Of a stretch of 64,000 bases of DNA, positions 52,909-62,722 are shown in pieces. The stretch comes from Atlantibacter subterraneus (GTDB lineage: Bacteria > Pseudomonadota > Gammaproteobacteria > Enterobacterales > Enterobacteriaceae): the NCBI RefSeq assembly GCF_027853245.1, contig NZ_JAPTZM010000005.1; one strand, given 5' to 3'. The notes below the pieces were generated by a model. The model had not been told where the DNA came from. It did no database searches and saw only the letters and a list, made by a program, of their open reading frames with translations. The position numbers and the translations under genes are program-made. Numbering within the stretch: the first letter of the stretch is position 1; each line of letters begins with the position of its first letter.

Positions 52909-54252
52909 ATGATGACGACTTATCAATCCACGCCCGTAGTCACCGAAATGCAGGTTATCCCGGTGGCGGGTTACGACAGCATGCTGATGAACCTGAGCGG
53001 TGCCCATGCTCCGTTCTTTACGCGTAATATCGTGATTATCAAAGACAACTCAGGCCATACCGGCGTGGGCGAGATCCCCGGCGGCGAGAAAATTCGCCAG
53101 ACCCTGGAAGACGCCGCCGCGCTGGTGGTGGGCAAAACGCTCGGTGAATATAAAAATATCCTCAATACCGTGCGCAATACGTTTGCCGACCGCGATGCGG
53201 GCGGCCGCGGCCTGCAAACCTTCGACCTGCGCACCACCATTCACGTGGTCACCGGTATTGAAGCCGCGTTATTAGACCTGTTAGGCCAACACCTGGGCGT
53301 GAATGTGGCGTCGCTGTTGGGCGATGGTCAGCAGCGCAGCGAAGTGGAAATGCTCGGCTATCTGTTCTTTGTCGGCGACCGTAAACGGACGCCGCTGCCG
53401 TACCAGAGCCAGCCGGACGACGCGTGCGACTGGTATCGCCTGCGCCACGACGAAGCCATGACCCCGCAGGCGGTAGTACGCCTGGCGGAAGCGGCTTACG
53501 AAAAATACGGCTTTAACGATTTCAAACTCAAAGGCGGTGTGCTGGCGGGTGAAGAAGAGGCCGAATCCATTATTGCGCTGGCGAAGCGCTTCCCGCAGGC
53601 GCGAGTGACGCTGGACCCGAACGGCGCATGGTCGCTGAACGAAGCCATTAAAATCGGCAAATACCTGAAAGGCTCGCTGGCCTATGCGGAAGATCCGTGC
53701 GGCGCTGAACAGGGCTATTCCGGTCGTGAAGTGATGGCGGAGTTCCGTCGCGCTACCGGCCTGCCGACCGCGACTAACATGATCGCCACCGACTGGCGTC
53801 AGATGGGGCACACCCTGTCGCTGCAATCCGTGGATATCCCGCTGGCGGACCCGCATTTCTGGACCATGCAGGGCTCGGTCCGCGTGGCGCAGATGTGCCA
53901 TGACTTCGGCCTGACCTGGGGCTCACACTCCAATAACCACTTTGATATCTCGCTGGCGATGTTTACCCACGTTGCGGCTGCCGCGCCGGGCAACATTACC
54001 GCCATCGATACCCACTGGATCTGGCAGGAAGGCAACCAGCGCCTGACTAAAGCGCCGTTCGAAATCAAAGGCGGCATGGTGCAGGTACCGTCAACGCCGG
54101 GCCTGGGCGTCGAACTGGATATGGACCAGGTGATTAAGGCCAACGAGCTTTATCAAAAACATGGACTTGGCGCACGCGATGACGCCATGGGTATGCAGTA
54201 TCTTATTCCTGAGTGGAAATTCGATAACAAGCGCCCCTGCATGGTGCGTTAA
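52909..54252 (+). CDS. gudD: D-glucarate dehydratase
   Basis: A 447-residue enolase-superfamily enzyme that dehydrates D-glucarate or L-idarate to 5-keto-4-deoxy-D-glucarate. The catalytic lysine lies in FKLKGGVLAG, metal ligands in LDPNGAW and EDPCGAEQG, Asn in TNMIATDW, and the His-Asp dyad in GSHSNNHFDIS and ITAIDTHWIW. It closely follows E. coli GudD (446 aa). A terminator separates it from garK. Confidence 0.96.
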   Translation: MMTTYQSTPVVTEMQVIPVAGYDSMLMNLSGAHAPFFTRNIVIIKDNSGHTGVGEIPGGEKIRQTLEDAAALVVGKTLGEYKNILNTVRNTFADRDAGGRGLQTFDLRTTIHVVTGIEAALLDLLGQHLGVNVASLLGDGQQRSEVEMLGYLFFVGDRKRTPLPYQSQPDDACDWYRLRHDEAMTPQAVVRLAEAAYEKYGFNDFKLKGGVLAGEEEAESIIALAKRFPQARVTLDPNGAWSLNEAIKIGKYLKGSLAYAEDPCGAEQGYSGREVMAEFRRATGLPTATNMIATDWRQMGHTLSLQSVDIPLADPHFWTMQGSVRVAQMCHDFGLTWGSHSNNHFDISLAMFTHVAAAAPGNITAIDTHWIWQEGNQRLTKAPFEIKGGMVQVPSTPGLGVELDMDQVIKANELYQKHGLGARDDAMGMQYLIPEWKFDNKRPCMVR

Positions 54253-54258
54253 TCGTCT

Positions 54259-54285
54259 CGGTGCCCTCGGGCACCGTTTTTTTTT
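54259..54285 (+). terminator. Terminator between gudD and garK
   Basis: A CGGTGCC/GGCACCG stem with a 4-base loop (54259-54276) is followed by nine T residues. It is strong, so garK is likely expressed from read-through or from its own promoter within the next 75 bases. Confidence 0.9.
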
Positions 54286-54362
54286 AACGGCAGGCGGCTG
54301 CCGTTGTCGCCACTTATGCTTTATCAAAAGAGGCGAAATAAAACCGCGCGAAAGGAACAGCT

Positions 54363-55505
54363 ATGAAAATCGTTATCGCTCCTGATTCCTGGAAAGAGAG
54401 CCTGACTGCGCTGGAGGTCGCGACCGCCATTGAGGACGGCTTCCGGCAGATTTTCCCTGATGCGGAGATGGTAAAAATCCCCATGGCCGACGGCGGTGAA
54501 GGCACCGTCGAGGCGATGGTGGCGGCGACGCAGGGCCGCATCGTCAATCTTCGCGTCACCGGGCCGCTGGGCGAGCCGGTTGACGCGTTTTATGGGCTTT
54601 CCGGCGATGAGCAGCAGGCGTTTATCGAAATGGCGGCGGCGAGTGGTCTGGAGTCGGTGCCGCCAGCGCGCCGCGACCCGCGCATCACCACCAGCTGGGG
54701 CACCGGCGAACTGATTCGCCACGCGCTGGATGCGGGGGTACGGCATATTATTATCGGCCTGGGCGGCAGCGCGACCAACGACGGCGGCGCGGGCATGGTG
54801 CAGGCGCTGGGCGCGCAATTGCTGGACCAGCAGGGCGAACCCCTGGGCTTTGGCGGCGACGCGCTGAGCCAGCTGGCGCGCATCGACATCAGCCAGCTTG
54901 ATAAACGGCTGGCAGAATGCCGCATTGAAGCCGCCTGTGATGTGACCAATCCCCTGACGGGTGAGGAAGGCGCAACCGCGATTTTCGGCCCGCAAAAAGG
55001 GGCGACGCCGGAGATGATTAAACAGCTCGACAATGCGCTGACCCATTACGGCCAAATCATCGAGCGCGATCTTGATAAATCGGTGATGACGTTAAAAGGC
55101 GGCGGCGCGGCAGGCGGCATGGGCGTGGCGCTGTATGCGTTCTGCGGCGCGGATCTGCGCCAGGGCATTGAAATTGTTACCGAAGCGCTGGCGCTTGACG
55201 CTGCCGTGCGTGATGCGGACCTGGTGATCACCGGGGAAGGGCGAATCGACAGCCAGTCGATCCATGGCAAAGTGCCCATCGGCGTGGCCCGCGTAGCGAA
55301 ACGCTACGCGATTCCGGTGATTGGCATTGCTGGCAGCCTGACGGCGGATGTAGAAGTGGTTTACGACCACGGTCTGGACGCAATTTTTAGCGTGATCCCG
55401 CGTATCTGTACCCTGGATGAGGCTCTGGAAAATGCCGCGGAGAATCTGCGGATGAATGCCCGCAATATAGCTGCCGTAATAAAAATGTCTTCGCTGAAAT
55501 CATGA
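54363..55505 (+). CDS. garK: Glycerate 2-kinase GarK
   Basis: A 380-residue class-II glycerate kinase that makes 2-phosphoglycerate, the last step of glucarate/galactarate breakdown. Family blocks KIVIAPDSWKESLTALEVA, MADGGEGTVEA, GLGGSATNDGGAGMVQALG and TGEGRIDSQSIHGK are intact. E. coli GarK (381 aa) is encoded in the distant garPLRK operon, so its location directly after gudD is a rearrangement. GlxK is the main alternative identity. Confidence 0.9.
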   Translation: MKIVIAPDSWKESLTALEVATAIEDGFRQIFPDAEMVKIPMADGGEGTVEAMVAATQGRIVNLRVTGPLGEPVDAFYGLSGDEQQAFIEMAAASGLESVPPARRDPRITTSWGTGELIRHALDAGVRHIIIGLGGSATNDGGAGMVQALGAQLLDQQGEPLGFGGDALSQLARIDISQLDKRLAECRIEAACDVTNPLTGEEGATAIFGPQKGATPEMIKQLDNALTHYGQIIERDLDKSVMTLKGGGAAGGMGVALYAFCGADLRQGIEIVTEALALDAAVRDADLVITGEGRIDSQSIHGKVPIGVARVAKRYAIPVIGIAGSLTADVEVVYDHGLDAIFSVIPRICTLDEALENAAENLRMNARNIAAVIKMSSLKS

Positions 55506-55506
55506 A

Positions 55507-55541
55507 TGCCGCCTCTTCCTGAAGGGAGGAGCGGCAGTTTT
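55507..55541 (+). terminator. Terminator of garK
   Basis: A stem TGCCGC..TCTTCC with GGAGGA..GCGGCA, one bulge and a 5-base loop (55507-55536) is followed by GTTTTAA. Confidence 0.75.
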
Positions 55542-55935
55542 AATCATTTCGACATGCAGGTCATCAAGAAAGTCTCCCCAGATATTCGTCTTGTCTATTA
55601 TTTTATTATTACTGACTTATTATTTTATTTAATTGCCAGGTCGGTTCTTTCTTAGGAATACCTTGTTTTTATTGATTTTCTGTTGTCCTGACGAGTGCTG
55701 TATCTCTCTTTATTTATCCGAGTGGAAATTTGCTTAGGTATAATTCTTAAATAATCCTTTATGCCCGGGTTGGCTATTAATAACGCTAGTAAATGAAAGG
55801 CATTCCTGATTCTTAATAATTTTACCCCATCGAAAAAACTGTCACACATCACATCCAGAGATGTTTATCACCGCTTACAGTAATAACGTAAACATTAGTA
55901 TGTTTGCGTGGTCTATTTAATTAAGGTGATAATTC
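55542..55935 (+). promoter_or_regulatory. AT-rich leader of the PTS operon
   Basis: This non-coding gap marks a sharp fall in GC content, with long A/T runs. It should hold the promoter of the PTS operon. The only clear structure is the inverted repeat at 55886-55909. A 66-codon minus-strand frame here has no recognisable features. A TAAGGTGAT ribosome-binding site precedes the first gene. Confidence 0.5.
55886..55909. promoter_or_regulatory. Candidate operator of the PTS operon
   Basis: A 24-bp inverted repeat with one mismatched pair has perfect inner arms AAACAT and ATGTTT around TAGT (55890-55905) and outer ACG/CGT arms. It ends 26 bases before the first PTS gene. The GntR/HutC regulator encoded in the operon is the obvious candidate ligand; this is inference from position. 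Confidence 0.5.
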
Positions 55936-56412
55936 ATGGCAAATATAGTTCATTGTCGAATCGACGATCGGTTAATTCATGGTCAGGTTGCCACCAGCTG
56001 GCTCCCTCATACCAAAGCCAACTTATGTTTAATTGCAAATGACGAGGTTGCGGTTAATGACTCTCAAAAATTACTATTGGCGATGGCCGTTCCTGGGGGC
56101 GTTGACTTACGCTGTTTTTCAATTGAGCGTGCACTACAGATTATTAATAAAGCGGCACCGCATCAGAAAATATTTGTTCTGCTGCGCAGCATCAGCGATG
56201 CTGCGCGCCTGGTAAAGGGCGGCTTTCCCGTTACGCAGATTAATTTAGGAAATATCAGCGCCAAAGCGGGCGCAGAAAATCTCTTCCGCACGATTTATGT
56301 GACACCGGAGGAGCGCGCCATGCTGAAAGAAATCATGCAACAAGGCGTGGCGTTAACGTATTGCTTACTGCCGACCGATCAGATCGTCACGCTTGATGGG
56401 AAAACATTATGA
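55936..56412 (+). CDS. PTS mannose/sorbose-family IIB component
   Basis: A 158-residue cytosolic EIIB of the mannose-fructose-sorbose family (EIIB-Sor fold). The phosphorylated histidine is His15 in the diagnostic DDRLIHGQV motif. It passes phosphate from IIA to the incoming sugar. The RIDDRLIHGQVATSW start and later INLGNISAKAG segment are typical of AgaB/SorB-like proteins. First gene of a tight cluster IIB-IIC-IID-IIA-regulator-deaminase. Low GC (20 of 60 bases in 55921-55980) compared with garK. Substrate not determinable. Confidence 0.9.
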   Translation: MANIVHCRIDDRLIHGQVATSWLPHTKANLCLIANDEVAVNDSQKLLLAMAVPGGVDLRCFSIERALQIINKAAPHQKIFVLLRSISDAARLVKGGFPVTQINLGNISAKAGAENLFRTIYVTPEERAMLKEIMQQGVALTYCLLPTDQIVTLDGKTL

Positions 56413-57176
56413 ATCTGGAAACGGCTTTATTACTGGCGCTGGTGGGTGCCATTTGTGGTGCGGATTCTTTTGCCGAACAATTCCAGATTTATCGGCCAGT
56501 GGTTGTCGGATTTCTCGTTGGCCTGGTATTAGGCGATGTGAAAACCGGTTTAATCGTTGGCGGCATGTTTGAGCTGGTCTTTTTAGGGCAAACCGCTGCG
56601 TTTGGCGGCGCACAGCCGCCGAATATGGTTATTGGGACCTTAATGGGCGTCACGTTTGCTATTGTCAGTAAATTACCGCCGCAGACGGCTATTGCCGTTG
56701 GGGTGCCTTTTGCCGTATTAATGCAGGCGATAATGACGACGTTTTGTACGCTACTGGCGTGGTTAATGCACCGTAATGATAAACATATCGAAGAGGGAAA
56801 TTATAAAGGCATTGAAATAAACCAGTATATGGGGCTGGCATTGTGTGCGGTGCTCTATTTTATTGTCTCCTTTATTCCGGTCTATTTCGGTGCGGATAAA
56901 GCGGCTCAGGCAATTAAACTACTTCCTGAATGGATTATTCACGGTCTGGGCGTTGCGGGCGGTATTCTTCCTGCGGTTGGTTTCGCCATGTTATTGAAAA
57001 TGATGTTCCGTACTGAATACGTGGTTTTTCTTATTCTCGGTTTCTTTGCTACCGCATATCTGAATTTACCGGTACTGGCTCTGGCGATCTTCGCGTTTTG
57101 CTTTGTGATTTATGATTACTATTTGCAAAAGAGCCTGAGCAAAGACACCACGCCTGCTGAAACTGATGGTATTTAA
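56409..57176 (+). CDS. PTS mannose/sorbose-family IIC component
   Basis: A 255-residue integral membrane EIIC with multiple hydrophobic segments and the family block RPVVVGFLVGLVLGDVKTGL plus GGMFELVFLG. With IID it forms the sugar channel. The ATG overlaps the IIB stop by 4 bp, indicating coupled translation. Similar to AgaC/AgaW-type permeases but I cannot assign a sugar. Confidence 0.9.
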   Translation: MNLETALLLALVGAICGADSFAEQFQIYRPVVVGFLVGLVLGDVKTGLIVGGMFELVFLGQTAAFGGAQPPNMVIGTLMGVTFAIVSKLPPQTAIAVGVPFAVLMQAIMTTFCTLLAWLMHRNDKHIEEGNYKGIEINQYMGLALCAVLYFIVSFIPVYFGADKAAQAIKLLPEWIIHGLGVAGGILPAVGFAMLLKMMFRTEYVVFLILGFFATAYLNLPVLALAIFAFCFVIYDYYLQKSLSKDTTPAETDGI

Positions 57177-57188
57177 AAGGATTTAACC

Positions 57189-58022
57189 ATGGATGCATTA
57201 CCTGAAAACCAAATCGAATTTGAAGATAAAACGCCAGTGACGCTGACGCGCGCTGATTTAAATAAAGTCGCCTGGCGGACCATGCTGTTGAATACTTCAT
57301 TTAACTACGAGCGTATGCAGGCGGGAGGCGTGCTGTTTGCATTGCTGCCTGCTCTGAAAAAAATCCACGCCAATAACCCTGAGGATTTAAAAAAATCCCT
57401 GAAACTCCATAACGAATTCTTTAACACCAATACATTTGTGGTGCCAGGCCCGCTGGCACTGGGCCTGGCGGCAGAAAGCCGCAAGGAACCTGTAGCCACC
57501 ATCAATGCGGTGAAACTCGCTGCGATGGCGCCTCTGGCGGGTATTGGCGATTCGCTGCTGTGGGCGACGGGTATTCCCATTATCGGCGGCATTGCAGCCA
57601 GCCTTGCGTCTACCGGTAATGCGATTGCGCCATTCTTTTATATTCTGGCCTTTTTCCTGCTGCAAAACCTGGTGCGTTTTGGTTTGATGCGGGTGGGCTA
57701 TCGCCAGGGGATCCAGGCGATCACTTTGCTGAAAGACAGTACCCGGATGATCACCCGCGCCGCCACGCTGTTAGGTCTTACAGTCATCGGCGGGTTAATA
57801 GCCGCCTATGTCAGTATCACGACGCCCTTAGTGATCCATGCCGGGGATGCCGTTGTTACTGTACAAAAAGATCTGCTGGATGCGATCTCGCCAAAACTGC
57901 TGCCGCTATTGGTCACCGGTTTGCTTTTCTGGCTAATTAAATATAAAGGCGCGAAACCTTTGACGCTAATTTCGCTGATTGCTGCGATCAGTCTGGTGTT
58001 TTCCTGGGCGGGGATCTTGTAA
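57189..58022 (+). CDS. PTS mannose/sorbose-family IID component
   Basis: A 277-residue EIID membrane subunit, with the family blocks NTSFNYERMQAGGVLFALLP, TFVVPGPLALGLAAE, APLAGIGDSLLWATGIPI and FGLMRVGYRQG. The soluble N-terminal part is followed by C-terminal hydrophobic segments. It begins 12 bp after IIC, and its TAA shares one base with the IIA ATG. Confidence 0.9.
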   Translation: MDALPENQIEFEDKTPVTLTRADLNKVAWRTMLLNTSFNYERMQAGGVLFALLPALKKIHANNPEDLKKSLKLHNEFFNTNTFVVPGPLALGLAAESRKEPVATINAVKLAAMAPLAGIGDSLLWATGIPIIGGIAASLASTGNAIAPFFYILAFFLLQNLVRFGLMRVGYRQGIQAITLLKDSTRMITRAATLLGLTVIGGLIAAYVSITTPLVIHAGDAVVTVQKDLLDAISPKLLPLLVTGLLFWLIKYKGAKPLTLISLIAAISLVFSWAGIL

Positions 58023-58453
58023 TGAAAGGCATCGTTATATCGGGACATGGCGAGTTTGCCCAGGGATTATTTTCTCTGGTACAAGGGATTCTGGGGCATA
58101 CCGAGCAACTGGCGATTGCGCCTTATGATTTTGAAAAAGGCGCTGAAGAGCTTAAATCCGATCTGATTGTTTGCGCGAATCGCGTCGACTCAGGGGAAGG
58201 GGTGATATTTTGCACCGACATTCTGGGAGGGACGCCATTTAATAAATCCAGCGAGATTGCCATTGTTAATCCGGGATATCACGTTATTGCAGGCTGCAAT
58301 TTTACCACGCTGCATGCGGCAATCAGTTTGCGCGAGGACGACAGTGACGATGAGTCGCTTATTCAGGCAATAATACAGCAGGGTAAAGAAGGTATTACTT
58401 CTTTAGCTGAACAGCTGGTCAGGATAAATGCCAATGAAAACGACGGAATTTAA
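58022..58453 (+). CDS. PTS mannose/sorbose-family IIA component
   Basis: A 143-residue cytosolic EIIA-Man-fold protein. The phosphorylated histidine is His9 in ISGHGEFAQGL, and DILGGTPFNKS is the conserved dimer/active-site loop. It accepts phosphate from HPr and passes it to IIB His15. Gene order with IIA last and separate from IIB differs from the fused E. coli ManX. Its last 20 bases overlap the start of the regulator gene. Confidence 0.9.
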   Translation: MKGIVISGHGEFAQGLFSLVQGILGHTEQLAIAPYDFEKGAEELKSDLIVCANRVDSGEGVIFCTDILGGTPFNKSSEIAIVNPGYHVIAGCNFTTLHAAISLREDDSDDESLIQAIIQQGKEGITSLAEQLVRINANENDGI

Positions 58454-59150
58454 TCCTAAATACCTGATGGTAGCCGAGGACATTAAAAATAAAATCGGCA
58501 CGCTTTATACTATTGGCCAACTTTTGCCTGCGGAACCCGAGCTGGAAAAAATGTACATGTGCAGCCGCGCAACAATCAGAGGAGCCATCAGCTATCTGGC
58601 CTCGCTGGGTTATGTGACAAAAAGCCGTGGCATCGGCACTACCGTTAAAATGCCTTCGATGATGCATGATAACAGTAAGCCAATCAGTTTTACTGATGAG
58701 ATGGCGGCATACGGCAAGCAACACAGTACCAGTATTAAAGATTTTACCGTCATTAAAGATGCCCGTATTGCTTCAGAATTAGAAATGGGGCGCGAGGGGT
58801 TAATTCTCAGAATTGCCCGGTTACGCCATATTGAAAAGAAACCCGCACTCTATGAAACCAGTTATTTACCCTATGAGCGCTTTAAAGGCATTACTGAGGA
58901 AAGTATTAAAAAGCACGGTTTGTACCACATGATTGCGCAATGCACGGGGGAATACAGCATTTTTGTTGAAGAAGTTTATCACCCCGTTTTAACCGGTAAG
59001 CGGGAAAGCGAAATGCTGGGACTGGAGCCCGGCACGCCGATTATTAAAATTGTTCGCCAGGCCACAAATGGCGGTATGGCAATGGAATATACCGAAGCTT
59101 TCGCTCATCCGGTCAATTATCAAGTTACGTTATCTATGAAAAGAGGTTGA
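58434..59150 (+). CDS. GntR/HutC-family transcriptional regulator with UTRA domain
   Basis: A 238-residue regulator. The N-terminal winged helix (about residues 8-70) has LLPAEPELEKMYMCSRATIR and the wing SRGIGTTV; a C-terminal UTRA effector domain covers about 95-232. UTRA proteins usually sense a sugar phosphate, here probably the PTS product, and repress their own operon. Two ATGs are in frame, 58428 and 58434; AGGA at 58422 is better spaced for the second. Position inside the PTS operon and the inverted repeat at 55886-55909 suggest local control. Closest relatives are not evident. Confidence 0.85.
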   Translation: MKTTEFNPKYLMVAEDIKNKIGTLYTIGQLLPAEPELEKMYMCSRATIRGAISYLASLGYVTKSRGIGTTVKMPSMMHDNSKPISFTDEMAAYGKQHSTSIKDFTVIKDARIASELEMGREGLILRIARLRHIEKKPALYETSYLPYERFKGITEESIKKHGLYHMIAQCTGEYSIFVEEVYHPVLTGKRESEMLGLEPGTPIIKIVRQATNGGMAMEYTEAFAHPVNYQVTLSMKRG

Positions 59151-59151
59151 A

Positions 59152-59862
59152 ATGAAATTTATCTGTATTGAGTCTGAACATACCCTTGCCGATAAAGCGG
59201 CAGGTGAAATTATCGGTATCGTCAATGCAAAACCGGATGCGTTTATCATGCTGGCATCGGGTCAGTCCCCGACGTTAGCTTATGATTGTGTTTCTAAGAA
59301 GCTAAACGGCGATACTGCGCGGTTTGCATCAGTAAAAGTTCATAAACTTGATGAGTGGGAAGGGTTAGGACTTTCCGATCCACAATCCTGTGACAGCTAT
59401 TTGATGAAGCATGTTTTGCAGCCATGGGGAATTAAGAAAGCGAATTACTCAGGCATTAATGCGCTGTCATCTAATCTTCAACAGGAGTGTGACAAAGCTA
59501 ATGCGCTGTTAAACGATATCATTAACCCCGATCTGTGTATTCTGGGGATTGGCCTCAACGGACATATCGGATTTAATGAGCCCGCCGACGCATTACCCGC
59601 TCAAACAGCGGTTGTGAAACTGGCTGACTCATCGATGAAACATCCGATGATTGAAGGAACGGCTCCCATTACGCGCGGCATTACTACCGGCATTGCGCAA
59701 ATCCTGATGAGCAAAAAAATCATCGTGATCGTCACCGGTAAAAATAAGCAAGCGGTGTTGAAGCGGCTGATGGAAACCACACAGGTCTCCACCCAGTTCC
59801 CTGCCTCTCTGCTGCTTACTCACCCTGACGTTACCGTGATGTATGACGCTCAGGCGAAGTAA
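59152..59862 (+). CDS. AgaI/NagB-like hexosamine-6-phosphate deaminase/isomerase
   Basis: A 236-residue member of the glucosamine-6-phosphate isomerase/6-phosphogluconolactonase fold. Motifs: phosphate loop ASGQSPTLAY (35-44), LDEWEGL with Asp67 and Glu68, the catalytic GIGLNGHIGFNEP with Asn136, His138 and Glu143, and APITRGITTGIAQIL (171-185). NagB has Asp where Asn136 stands, whereas AgaI of E. coli also has Asn (KNGHLGLNEP), so the protein is AgaI-like. It lies 1 bp after the regulator stop. It should act on the phosphorylated sugar brought in by the neighbouring PTS. Substrate is inferred to be an amino-sugar phosphate. Confidence 0.8.
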   Translation: MKFICIESEHTLADKAAGEIIGIVNAKPDAFIMLASGQSPTLAYDCVSKKLNGDTARFASVKVHKLDEWEGLGLSDPQSCDSYLMKHVLQPWGIKKANYSGINALSSNLQQECDKANALLNDIINPDLCILGIGLNGHIGFNEPADALPAQTAVVKLADSSMKHPMIEGTAPITRGITTGIAQILMSKKIIVIVTGKNKQAVLKRLMETTQVSTQFPASLLLTHPDVTVMYDAQAK

Positions 59863-59913
59863 AAGTAGCAATGGCTGTCCGGCAATAATCACGCCATGGG
59901 GTTGTTTGCCGGA

Positions 59914-62667
<2,754 letters not shown>

Positions 62668-62722
62668 GGGCTTCCGTTATGGGACAATCATCGTCACTTA
62701 GTTTTAAGAATACCTGTAAGCA

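Noticed and set aside
55652..55852. 66-codon minus-strand frame in the AT-rich leader of the PTS operon
   Set aside because: No recognisable motif and no ribosome-binding site; the region is better explained as promoter DNA.
55500..59913. Mobile-element ends around the PTS cassette
   Set aside because: I looked for a tRNA target, integrase, transposase or flanking direct repeats at both edges and saw none; only composition and gene order suggest transfer.
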